Source: CALZJC01 sp041574955 (GTDB taxonomy: Bacteria > Acidobacteriota > Thermoanaerobaculia > Multivoradales > JAHEKO01). From it: DNA of 8,223 nucleotides. The stretch spans positions 1-8,223 of the forward strand of contig JBFGNS010000177.1 of the NCBI GenBank assembly GCA_041574955.1. Reading direction: 5' to 3'. The notes under the pieces were generated by a model. That model was given only the letters and a program-made list of their open reading frames with translations, ran no database searches and was not told the origin of the DNA. Of the stretch, positions 1 to 5,179 are shown piece by piece. Each line of letters opens with the position of its first letter. The stretch's first letter is position 1. The position numbers and the translations under genes were made by a program.

Positions 1-62
1 CGCTCGGGCGAGGCGGTGAAGCGGCGGGCGACACGGACCTGGACGGGGGTTTCAGCGGTCAT
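1..62 (-). CDS. Partial SRPBCC/AHSA1-like protein, N-terminus only
   Basis: Only the first 20 codons are present; the gene runs off the left edge. The reading starts at the ATG at 62-60 and gives MTAETPVQVRVARRFTASPE. The 'V-x-R-x-F-x-A-SPE' pattern is typical of the first strand of SRPBCC/AHSA1 (START-like) domain proteins. An AAAGGA Shine-Dalgarno lies at 76-71, 8 bases before the ATG. The start overlaps the stop of the upstream ArsR gene as ATGA, so the two are probably translationally coupled. ArsR-AHSA1 gene pairs are a common arrangement, which supports the call. The function of these partner proteins is generally unknown, and the assignment rests on about 20 residues plus context. Confidence 0.6.
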   Translation of the reverse strand, partial: MTAETPVQVRVARRFTASPE

Positions 63-427
63 CGGGCGGTTCCTTTCTCGGTGGAGCCGGCAGGGGTCTG
101 TGCCTCCTCGGCCTGGAGCAGCTCGTCGAGGGCGTCGAGGTGCCTGCTCCACAGGGCGCGCTGACGCTCCATCCAGGCGGTGGCTTCGTCCAGGGGCTCC
201 GGGTTCAAAGACAAGAAGTGCTCGCGGCCGCACCGCCGGCGGCGCACCAGGCCGGCGCGCTCGAGGCGGCGGATGTGCTTCGACACCGAGTTGAGGGAGA
301 TGCTGAACGGGCGGGCGAGGTCGGTGACCCGCGCCTCCCCCCGCGACAGCCGATCGAGCAGCGCGCGCCGTGTGGGGTCGGCCAGGGCGGCGAGGGTGTG
401 GCTCAGCTGGTGCTGCGGCGTCGGCAT
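59..427 (-). CDS. ArsR-family winged-helix transcriptional repressor
   Basis: A 122-residue DNA-binding protein of usual ArsR length. The 'LADPTRRALLDRLSRGEA' segment (residues 15-32) is the classic ArsR helix pair. The recognition helix region is at about 42-60 (SISLNSVSKHIRRLERAGLV) and the wing at 62-75. After the wing, 'PEPLDEATAWMERQRALW' resembles ArsR members paired with SRPBCC/AHSA1 genes. The arsenic/metal-sensing ELCVC-type motif is absent; the only Cys is C66 in the wing. This argues against a metal sensor, and the signal is unknown. The start chosen is the ATG at 427-425; an in-frame TTG directly before it (430-428) is less likely. AGGGG at 441-437 serves as Shine-Dalgarno. The gene is probably autorepressed through the overlapping palindrome. 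It is divergent from the hydrogenase operon; control of that operon is possible but unproven. Confidence 0.93.
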   Translation of the reverse strand: MPTPQHQLSHTLAALADPTRRALLDRLSRGEARVTDLARPFSISLNSVSKHIRRLERAGLVRRRRCGREHFLSLNPEPLDEATAWMERQRALWSRHLDALDELLQAEEAQTPAGSTEKGTAR

Positions 428-429
428 CA

Positions 430-453
430 ATATTCACCCCTAAGGGTGAATAT
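430..453. promoter_or_regulatory. Perfect palindrome, probable ArsR operator
   Basis: Arms ATATTCACCC (430-439) and GGGTGAATAT (444-453) are exact reverse complements around a 4-bp centre CTAA. The dyad covers five bases of the -10 box, the predicted transcription start and the Shine-Dalgarno of arsR, and ends two bases before its ATG. ArsR dimers bind such dyads and block RNA polymerase, so autoregulation is the natural reading. The AT-rich outer arms also stand out against the GC-rich surroundings. Confidence 0.8.
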
Positions 454-477
454 AGCGCCCGCCGTCGCCGCTGTCAA
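449..477 (-). promoter_or_regulatory. Sigma70-type promoter of the arsR unit
   Basis: Read on the - strand, a perfect -35 hexamer TTGACA (477-472) is followed by a 17-bp spacer and TATATT (454-449), which matches the -10 consensus at 5 of 6 positions. Transcription would start near 442, giving a leader of only about 15 bases before the ATG at 427. This is the strongest promoter-like sequence I see in the window. The -10 box lies inside the palindrome at 430-453. Confidence 0.85.
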
Positions 478-572
478 GCCGACAACGGGGCACGGCTCGG
501 CCCGGCGTCGGAGACCAAGGCCCGCGCCGATCGTCCGCCGCGGCACCCGGCGGCGCCGTCGCGCGCCCCACC

Positions 573-597
573 GCGCCCACCCGAACGGGTGGAGCGC
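573..597. promoter_or_regulatory. Second dyad sharing the arsR operator core
   Basis: CCACCC (577-582) and GGGTGG (587-592) flank GAAC. GCGC on each side (573-576 and 594-597) extends the pairing with one bulged A at 593. The inner CACCC-N4-GGGTG core (578-591) is identical in arms and spacing to the core of the palindrome at 430-453, but the outer AT arms are absent. It could be a weaker operator for the same repressor upstream of the hydrogenase genes, or just a GC-rich hairpin. There is no T-run, so it is not a terminator. Confidence 0.35.
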
Positions 598-619
598 CGG
601 GCCACCTGAGCGGGCACCG

Positions 620-638
620 CCCACCGTTCGCCGGTGGG
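620..638. repeat. Small inverted repeat in the divergent intergenic region
   Basis: CCCACCG (620-626) and CGGTGGG (632-638) form a perfect 7-bp stem around TTCGC. It resembles the neighbouring dyads (CACC/GGTG) but has a different inner base and a 5-base spacer. No T-run follows. Role unknown; in DNA this GC-rich a short stem may be chance. Confidence 0.35.
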
Positions 639-668
639 GCGACAGCGAGTCGGGCGCGACCGTAGATT
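639..668 (+). promoter_or_regulatory. Weak candidate promoter for the hydrogenase operon
   Basis: GCGACA (639-644) matches TTGACA at 4 of 6 positions. An 18-bp spacer separates it from TAGATT (663-668), which matches TATAAT at 4 of 6. Transcription would start near 675, just before the T-rich stretch at 680-684 and about 44 bases upstream of the first ATG. I found no convincing sigma54 -24/-12 pair. The match is poor, and the real promoter may use an activator or another sigma factor. Confidence 0.25.
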
Positions 669-689
669 GGCCGGCAAAGTTTTTCTCTT

Positions 690-713
690 CCTCCCCGACC
701 AACACCCGGGAGG
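690..713 (+). promoter_or_regulatory. Strong Shine-Dalgarno with upstream complement
   Basis: GGGAGG (708-713) lies 5 bases before the ATG at 719 and decides the start of the hydrogenase small-subunit gene. CCTCCC (690-695) is its exact complement, with a 12-base loop between. The leader RNA could therefore fold to hide the ribosome binding site. The Shine-Dalgarno assignment is solid; the masking hairpin is an inference. Confidence 0.5.
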
Positions 714-718
714 TGCCG

Positions 719-1855
719 ATGGAAGAGCAGCAGAGCTGGTTCACCGAGGAGCTCGAGAGGAGGGGCGTCTCGCGCCGCGACTTCATGGGCTTCTGCGGGG
801 TGATGGCGTCGGTGCTGGCGCTGCCGCGCGCCGCCGGCGGCCGCATCGCCGCCGCCATCGAGGCCAAGGAGAAGCCGACGCTGGTCTGGCTCGAGTTCCA
901 GGACTGCGCCGGCAACACCGAGTCGTTCCTGCGTGCCGGACGCCCGACCGTCGCCGACATCGTGCTCGACACCCTGTCGGTCGACTACCACGAGACGATC
1001 ATGGCCGCCGCCGGCCACCAGGCCGAGGAGGCGCTGGCGGGCGTGGTGCGGGACAAGCCGGGCGGCTACATCGCGGTGGTCGAGGGCTCGATCCCGACCG
1101 GCGCCAACGGCGCCTACTGCACGATCGGCGGCCGCTCGGCGCTCGACATCGCGCGCGAGGTGTGCGGCAACGCCGCGGCGACCATCGCCATCGGCACCTG
1201 CGCCGCCTTCGGCGGCCTGCCGGCCGCCGCCCCCAACCCGACCGGCGCGCTGAGCGTCGCGGACGCGGTGCCACGCATCAAGAACCTGATCAACCTGCCG
1301 GCCTGCCCGGCCAACGCCGAGAACCTGGTCGGCGTCATCGTCTACTACCTCACCTTCAACCGCTTCCCGCCCACCGACGCCTACCGCCGGCCGCTGTTCG
1401 CCTACGGCAAGTCGATCCACGACAACTGCGAGCGGCGCGCCCACTACGACGCCGGCCAGTACGTCGAGGCGTGGGGAGACGAGGGGCACCGCACCGGCTA
1501 CTGCCTCTACAAGATGGGCTGCAAGGGGCCGGTCGCCTACCAGAACTGCCCCAACGTCGGCTGGAACAGCGGCACCAACTGGCCGATCGGCTGCGGCCAT
1601 CCGTGCATCGGCTGTGCCGAGCCCGACTTCTGGGACACCATGACCCCGTTCTACTCGCACCTCGCGGGCTTCCCCGGCTTCGGCGTCCACTCGTCGATCG
1701 ACCGCGTCGGCCTGTGGGCCACCGCCGGCGTGGCGGCGGCGTTCGCGGCGCACGGCTTCGTGCAGCTCGGCAAGCGCTACGCCCACGCCAGGGACAAGGC
1801 CAACTCCGAGCCGCCGCCGGCTGAGCCCAAGGCCGAGAGAGGAGAGAGCTCATGA
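719..1855 (+). CDS. hyaA: [NiFe]-hydrogenase small subunit, Tat-exported, group 1
   Basis: A 378-residue electron-transfer subunit of a membrane-bound uptake hydrogenase; it passes electrons from the NiFe site to cytochrome b through three Fe-S clusters. A Tat signal (SRRDFMGF, 18-25) precedes a short hydrophobic stretch. Distal cluster ligands are H234, C237, C262 and C268. Medial-cluster ligands are C277, C296 and C299, with an extra C292 nearby. Proximal ligands are C63, C161 and C196, but the expected fourth Cys is N66 in 'DCAGNTES'. The extra cysteines of six-Cys O2-tolerant enzymes are not seen: G65 and the Gly in 'CAAFGG' occupy those sites. A helix at about 330-350 followed by a charged tail anchors the protein in the membrane. 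The ATG at 719 is preceded by GGGAGG; the open frame continues upstream but lacks hydrogenase character there. The stop overlaps the large-subunit start (ATGA). The family is certain, the exact subgroup is not. Confidence 0.97.
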   Translation: MEEQQSWFTEELERRGVSRRDFMGFCGVMASVLALPRAAGGRIAAAIEAKEKPTLVWLEFQDCAGNTESFLRAGRPTVADIVLDTLSVDYHETIMAAAGHQAEEALAGVVRDKPGGYIAVVEGSIPTGANGAYCTIGGRSALDIAREVCGNAAATIAIGTCAAFGGLPAAAPNPTGALSVADAVPRIKNLINLPACPANAENLVGVIVYYLTFNRFPPTDAYRRPLFAYGKSIHDNCERRAHYDAGQYVEAWGDEGHRTGYCLYKMGCKGPVAYQNCPNVGWNSGTNWPIGCGHPCIGCAEPDFWDTMTPFYSHLAGFPGFGVHSSIDRVGLWATAGVAAAFAAHGFVQLGKRYAHARDKANSEPPPAEPKAERGESS

Positions 1856-3558
1856 CCCACGTGGTGGTCGATCCGGTAACCCGCATCGAGGGGCACCTGC
1901 GCATCGAGGCGGAGGTCGACGGCGGCGCGGTCACCGACGCCTGGTCGTCGTCGACCATGTTCCGCGGCGTCGAGATCATCTTGAAGGGGCGCGACCCGCG
2001 CGACGCCTGGGCGTTCACCCAGCGGATCTGCGGCGTCTGCACCACAGTGCACGCCATCACCTCGATACGCGCCGTAGAGAACGCCATCGGCGCCAATCCG
2101 CCGCCCAACGCGCGGCTGCTCCGCAACCTGATCATGTCGTCCCAGATGGTGCAGGACCACGTGATCCACTTCTACCACCTGCACGCGCTCGACTGGGTCG
2201 ACATCACCCGCGCCCTCGAGGCCGACCCGGTGGCCACCTCCAAGCTCGCCGAGTCGATCTCCGACTGGCCGCTGTCGAGCGCCAACTACTTCCGCGGCGT
2301 CAAGCAGCGGCTGGCGCAGTTCGTCGAGCGCGGCCAGCTCGGCCCGTTCGGCAACGCCTACTGGGGTCACTCGGCCTACCGGCTGCCGCCCGAGGCCAAC
2401 CTGCTGGCGGTGGCGCACTACCTCGAGGCGCTCGACTGGCAGCGCGAGTTCATCAAGATCCACGCCGTGCTGGGCGGCAAGAACCCGCACCTGCAGAGCT
2501 TCGTGGTGGGCGGCATGGCGACGCCGGTCGACCCCGACAAGCAGGCGTCGATCAACATGACCTCGATCAGCGCGATGCGCAAGCTGATCCGCGAGGCCAG
2601 GCGGTTCGTCGAGAAGGTGTACCTGCCCGACCTGCTGGCGGTGGCCTCGTTCTACAAGGACTGGGCGGGCTACGGCGCCGGCGTCGGCAACTACCTGGTG
2701 TACGGCGAGTACCCCGAGGACGACTCCGCCAACCCGCCGCTCTACCTGCCGTCGGGCGTCATCCGCAACCGCGACCTGACCACCGTCGAGACGCTCGACC
2801 CGGCCAAGATCACCGAATACGTCACCCACTCCTGGTTCGAGTACGGCGACGGCGACGGGACCGGCATCCACCCCTACTCCGGCGAGACCCGGCCCAGCTA
2901 CACCGGGCCCGAGCCGCCGTACGAGCGGCTCGACACCTCCGGCAAATACTCGTGGCTCAAGTCGCCGCGCTACGAAGACCAGCCGATGGAGGTCGGGCCG
3001 CTGTCGCGCATGCTGGTGGCCTACGCCTCCGGCCACCCGCGCGTCCAGGAGCTGGTCAACGGCGCGCTCGGCCAGCTCGGCGTCGGCGCCGAGGCGCTGT
3101 TCTCCACCCTCGGCAGGGTGGCGGCGCGCGGCATCGAGACGGTGGTGCTGGCCGAGAAGATGGAGGGCTGGCTCGACGAGCTGGCCGCCAACATGGGCAA
3201 CGGCCAGCTGGCCATCGCCGACAACTCCAAGTGGGATCCGGCGAGCTGGCCGGCGGACTGCACCGGCGCCGGCTTCCACGAGGCGCCGCGCGGCGCGCTC
3301 GGCCACTGGGTGCACATCCAGAACGGCGCCATCGCCAACTACCAGTGCGTCGTGCCCTCCACCTGGAACGCCGGGCCGCGCGATGCCATGGGCCAGCCTG
3401 GGCCTTACGAGCAGGCGCTGATCGGCAACCCGGTGGCCGATCCCGCGCAGCCGCTCGAGATCCTGCGCACCGTGCACTCGTTCGACCCGTGCATGGCGTG
3501 CGGCGTCCACGTGCTGGATACGAGCGGCCGCGAGCTGGTGAAGGTGAGGGTGCAATGA
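1852..3558 (+). CDS. hyaB: [NiFe]-hydrogenase large (catalytic) subunit, group 1
   Basis: A 568-residue subunit that binds the NiFe(CN)2CO centre and oxidises H2; it is co-exported with the small subunit by the Tat path. The N-terminal motif DPVTRIEGH (7-15) includes E13, the conserved proton-transfer Glu. The L1 motif RICGVCTTVH (58-67) gives Ni ligands C60 and C63. The L2 motif DPCMACGVH (545-553) gives C547 and C550, with no selenocysteine. The 15 residues after H553 (VLDTSGRELVKVRVQ) are the peptide removed by the maturation protease once Ni is inserted. 'HDHVIHFYHLHALDWVD'-like sequence and 'EAPRGALGHW' are also family hallmarks. The sequence resembles group 1 enzymes of the Hya/Hyb/HoxG type. 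The start overlaps the small-subunit stop, with GGAGAG just upstream, and the stop overlaps the cytochrome b start. Confidence 0.98.
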   Translation: MTHVVVDPVTRIEGHLRIEAEVDGGAVTDAWSSSTMFRGVEIILKGRDPRDAWAFTQRICGVCTTVHAITSIRAVENAIGANPPPNARLLRNLIMSSQMVQDHVIHFYHLHALDWVDITRALEADPVATSKLAESISDWPLSSANYFRGVKQRLAQFVERGQLGPFGNAYWGHSAYRLPPEANLLAVAHYLEALDWQREFIKIHAVLGGKNPHLQSFVVGGMATPVDPDKQASINMTSISAMRKLIREARRFVEKVYLPDLLAVASFYKDWAGYGAGVGNYLVYGEYPEDDSANPPLYLPSGVIRNRDLTTVETLDPAKITEYVTHSWFEYGDGDGTGIHPYSGETRPSYTGPEPPYERLDTSGKYSWLKSPRYEDQPMEVGPLSRMLVAYASGHPRVQELVNGALGQLGVGAEALFSTLGRVAARGIETVVLAEKMEGWLDELAANMGNGQLAIADNSKWDPASWPADCTGAGFHEAPRGALGHWVHIQNGAIANYQCVVPSTWNAGPRDAMGQPGPYEQALIGNPVADPAQPLEILRTVHSFDPCMACGVHVLDTSGRELVKVRVQ

Positions 3559-4283
3559 GGGTCTGGAAGAAGCACGTCCAGGAAGTCGAGCTGGACAACG
3601 TCTACGTCTGGCAGTGGCCGGTGCGCATCACCCACTGGCTGAACGCCATCTCGATCTGGGTGCTGTCGGTCACCGGCATCTACATCGGCTGGCCGATGCT
3701 CGTGGCGCCGGGCCCGGCGAGCAGCCACTTCCTGATGGGCTGGGCCAAGGCGATCCACTTCTACGCCGCCATCGTGTTCACCCTCTCGGTGCTGAGCCGC
3801 ATCGCCTGGATGTTCACCGGCAACTGGTACTCGCGCTGGCACCGGATGATCCCGGCGACGCGCGCGCGCTGGGGAGCGATGCGGCTGACGCTGCGCTACT
3901 ACCTGTTCGGCATGCGCATGCCGCCCGGCTTTGTCGGCCACAACCCGCTCGCCGGTCTGACCTACGCCTTCGTGTTCCTGGCCTTCCTGCTGCAGATCGT
4001 CACCGGACTGGCGATGTACGCCGCCAGCGCCCACGTCGACTCGCCGGTCAAGCTGTTCGCCGGCCTGCTGCCGCTGCTCGGCGGGCTGCAGATGGCGCGC
4101 TGGATCCACCACGCGATGATGTGGGGCATCTGGGCGTTCTTCGTGCACCACGTCTACTCGGCCATCCTCATGTCCCAGGTCGAGGCCACCGGCACCGTCG
4201 AGTCGATCTTCTCGGGGCACAAGTTCGTGCCGCGCGAGGACGTCGTCAAGCCGGGCTACCGCTTCGAGCATCCGGAGGCCTGA
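3555..4283 (+). CDS. hyaC: Ni/Fe-hydrogenase b-type cytochrome subunit
   Basis: A 242-residue integral membrane dihaem cytochrome b of the HyaC/HupC family. It accepts electrons from the small-subunit distal cluster and reduces the quinone pool. Four membrane helices are visible at about 25-46, 60-84, 134-157 and 183-207. Candidate haem ligands are H27 ('RITHWLN'), H58 or H68 in or before helix 2, and H185/H186 and H198/H199 in helix 4 ('WIHHAMMWG' and 'FFVHHVYS'). The opening 'VYVWQWPVRITHWLNAISI' is typical of the family, and the length is normal. The ATG overlaps the large-subunit stop as ATGA, with a GGTGAGGG Shine-Dalgarno just upstream. An ordinary large-small-cytochrome b set implies a respiratory uptake enzyme rather than a soluble or H2-evolving one. 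Confidence 0.96.
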   Translation: MRVWKKHVQEVELDNVYVWQWPVRITHWLNAISIWVLSVTGIYIGWPMLVAPGPASSHFLMGWAKAIHFYAAIVFTLSVLSRIAWMFTGNWYSRWHRMIPATRARWGAMRLTLRYYLFGMRMPPGFVGHNPLAGLTYAFVFLAFLLQIVTGLAMYAASAHVDSPVKLFAGLLPLLGGLQMARWIHHAMMWGIWAFFVHHVYSAILMSQVEATGTVESIFSGHKFVPREDVVKPGYRFEHPEA

Positions 4284-4290
4284 GCGCACC

Positions 4291-4839
4291 GTGGACGAAC
4301 GCGGCTCGCTGCTGGTCCTCGGGTTGGGCAACGTCCTGTGCGGCGACGACGGCCTCGGGGTGGCGGCGGTCGAGCGGCTCGGCCGCCGCTACCGTCTGCC
4401 CGAGACGGTGCGGGCGGTCGACGGCGGCACCCTCGGGCTGTCGCTCCTGGGCCTGTTCGAGGCCACCGACAGCGTCATCCTGGTCGACGCCATCGGCGCC
4501 GACGCGCCGCCCGGCAGCCTGGTGCGCCTGGTGGGCGAGAGCGTGGCGCCGGCGGTGCGGGAGCGGCTGTCGGTGCACCAGATCGGGGTGGCCGACCTGC
4601 TCGACGCCCTGCGCTGGATGGGCACCCTGCCCCGCCGGCTGGTGCTGCTGGGGCTGGTGCCGCGCACCCTCGAGCTCGGCCTCGAGCGCTCCGCCGAGGT
4701 CGAGGACGGGCTCGACCGGCTGGTCGAGGCGGTGGCGGCCGAGGCGGCGCTCTTGGGCTTCGCGCTCGAGCGGCGGACCGACGATGAACAGATGCCTGCC
4801 GGCGCTCGCGGCGCTGTCGCTCGCGCTCTCGGGCTGTGA
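4291..4839 (+). CDS. hyaD: Hydrogenase maturation endopeptidase (HyaD/HybD family)
   Basis: A 182-residue cytoplasmic protease that trims the C-terminal peptide of the large subunit after nickel insertion, closing the active site. The N-terminal 'LGLGNVLCGDDGLG' (10-23) is the family signature. Likely Ni-sensing residues are D20, D66 ('LVDAIG') and H96 ('SVHQIG'), in the places of E16, D62 and H93 of HybD; Asp for Glu at the first site also occurs in other family members. 'VDGGTLG' (43-49) is also conserved. The start is GTG at 4291, with GGAGG at 4274-4278 about 12 bases upstream. The final ~18 residues look non-conserved and overlap the signal peptide codons of the next gene by 56 bp. Its substrate is most likely the large subunit encoded just upstream. 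Confidence 0.93.
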   Translation: MDERGSLLVLGLGNVLCGDDGLGVAAVERLGRRYRLPETVRAVDGGTLGLSLLGLFEATDSVILVDAIGADAPPGSLVRLVGESVAPAVRERLSVHQIGVADLLDALRWMGTLPRRLVLLGLVPRTLELGLERSAEVEDGLDRLVEAVAAEAALLGFALERRTDDEQMPAGARGAVARALGL

Positions 4840-5179
4840 CGGCCGCGCCGCCAGCCCTCCCGGCGGCGCACCGGTGGTGCCGGCCGAGACGCTGGCCTCG
4901 GCGGCCGCCCGCCAGCGGGGGCGCGAGCTGTACCTGCACCACTGCGCCCTGTGCCACGGCGCGCGCGCCGACGGCGAGGGCGTGCGCCGCAGCCTGTCGA
5001 GCCGGCCGCAGGACTTCACCAACCCGGCCTGGCGCGCGGCCGCCTCGCCGGCCGAGGTCTTCCGGGTGATCCGCGAAGGGCGCCGCCGCACCGCCATGGC
5101 GGGCTGGCCGAGCCTCGACGACGAGCAGACCTGGCAGCTCGTCGCCTACCTGCTGTCGGTGTCGGAGGGCGGCCGGTGA
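4784..5179 (+). CDS. Small c-type cytochrome lipoprotein
   Basis: A 131-residue protein beginning MNRCLPALAALSLALSGCDG. This is a lipoprotein signal with lipobox LSGC (15-18), so C18 would be lipidated and the protein held on the outer face of a membrane. D19 follows the lipidated Cys. One haem site is present, CALCH (54-58), with H58 as one axial ligand. M105 ('RTAMAGWPSL') is the likely other one, giving a class I cytochrome c fold of about 85 residues. The 'FTNPAW' and 'W-x-LVAYLLS' segments fit small cytochromes of the cbb3/CccA type. The ATG at 4784 lies inside the protease gene (56-bp overlap), with only a weak GAGCGG upstream; the stop overlaps hypF. By position it may be an extra electron acceptor for the hydrogenase, but this is inferred from context only. 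Confidence 0.9.
   Translation: MNRCLPALAALSLALSGCDGRAASPPGGAPVVPAETLASAAARQRGRELYLHHCALCHGARADGEGVRRSLSSRPQDFTNPAWRAAASPAEVFRVIREGRRRTAMAGWPSLDDEQTWQLVAYLLSVSEGGR

Noticed and set aside
428..430. TTG as the arsR start codon
   Set aside because: An ATG follows immediately at 427-425 with good Shine-Dalgarno spacing, and the palindrome ends at 430.
573..640. Rho-independent terminator from the two intergenic hairpins
   Set aside because: Neither stem is followed by a T-run and the flanking genes point away from each other, so no terminator is expected.
667..690. Sigma54 promoter (TTGGCC ... ) before the hydrogenase genes
   Set aside because: There is a GG but no GC at the required distance for the -12 element.
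140..718. Upstream extension of the small-subunit reading frame
   Set aside because: The extension overlaps arsR on the other strand and its promoter, has Arg/Pro/Ala-rich non-family sequence, and would bury the Tat signal. The ATG at 719 with GGGAGG is clearly better.
899..1210. Six-Cys O2-tolerant proximal cluster
   Set aside because: The positions of the two extra cysteines are Gly (G65 and the Gly in 'CAAFGG'), and one of the normal ligands is itself replaced by Asn.
3490..3502. Selenocysteine at the NiFe site
   Set aside because: The L2 motif codes for ordinary Cys at both positions (547 and 550), with no in-frame TGA.
1777..3555. Long open frame on the - strand across the large-subunit gene (592 codons)
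   Set aside because: It mirrors a certain hydrogenase gene in GC-rich DNA, where stop codons are rare on the opposite strand. Its translation is low-complexity (R, V, G, H rich) with no recognisable domain.
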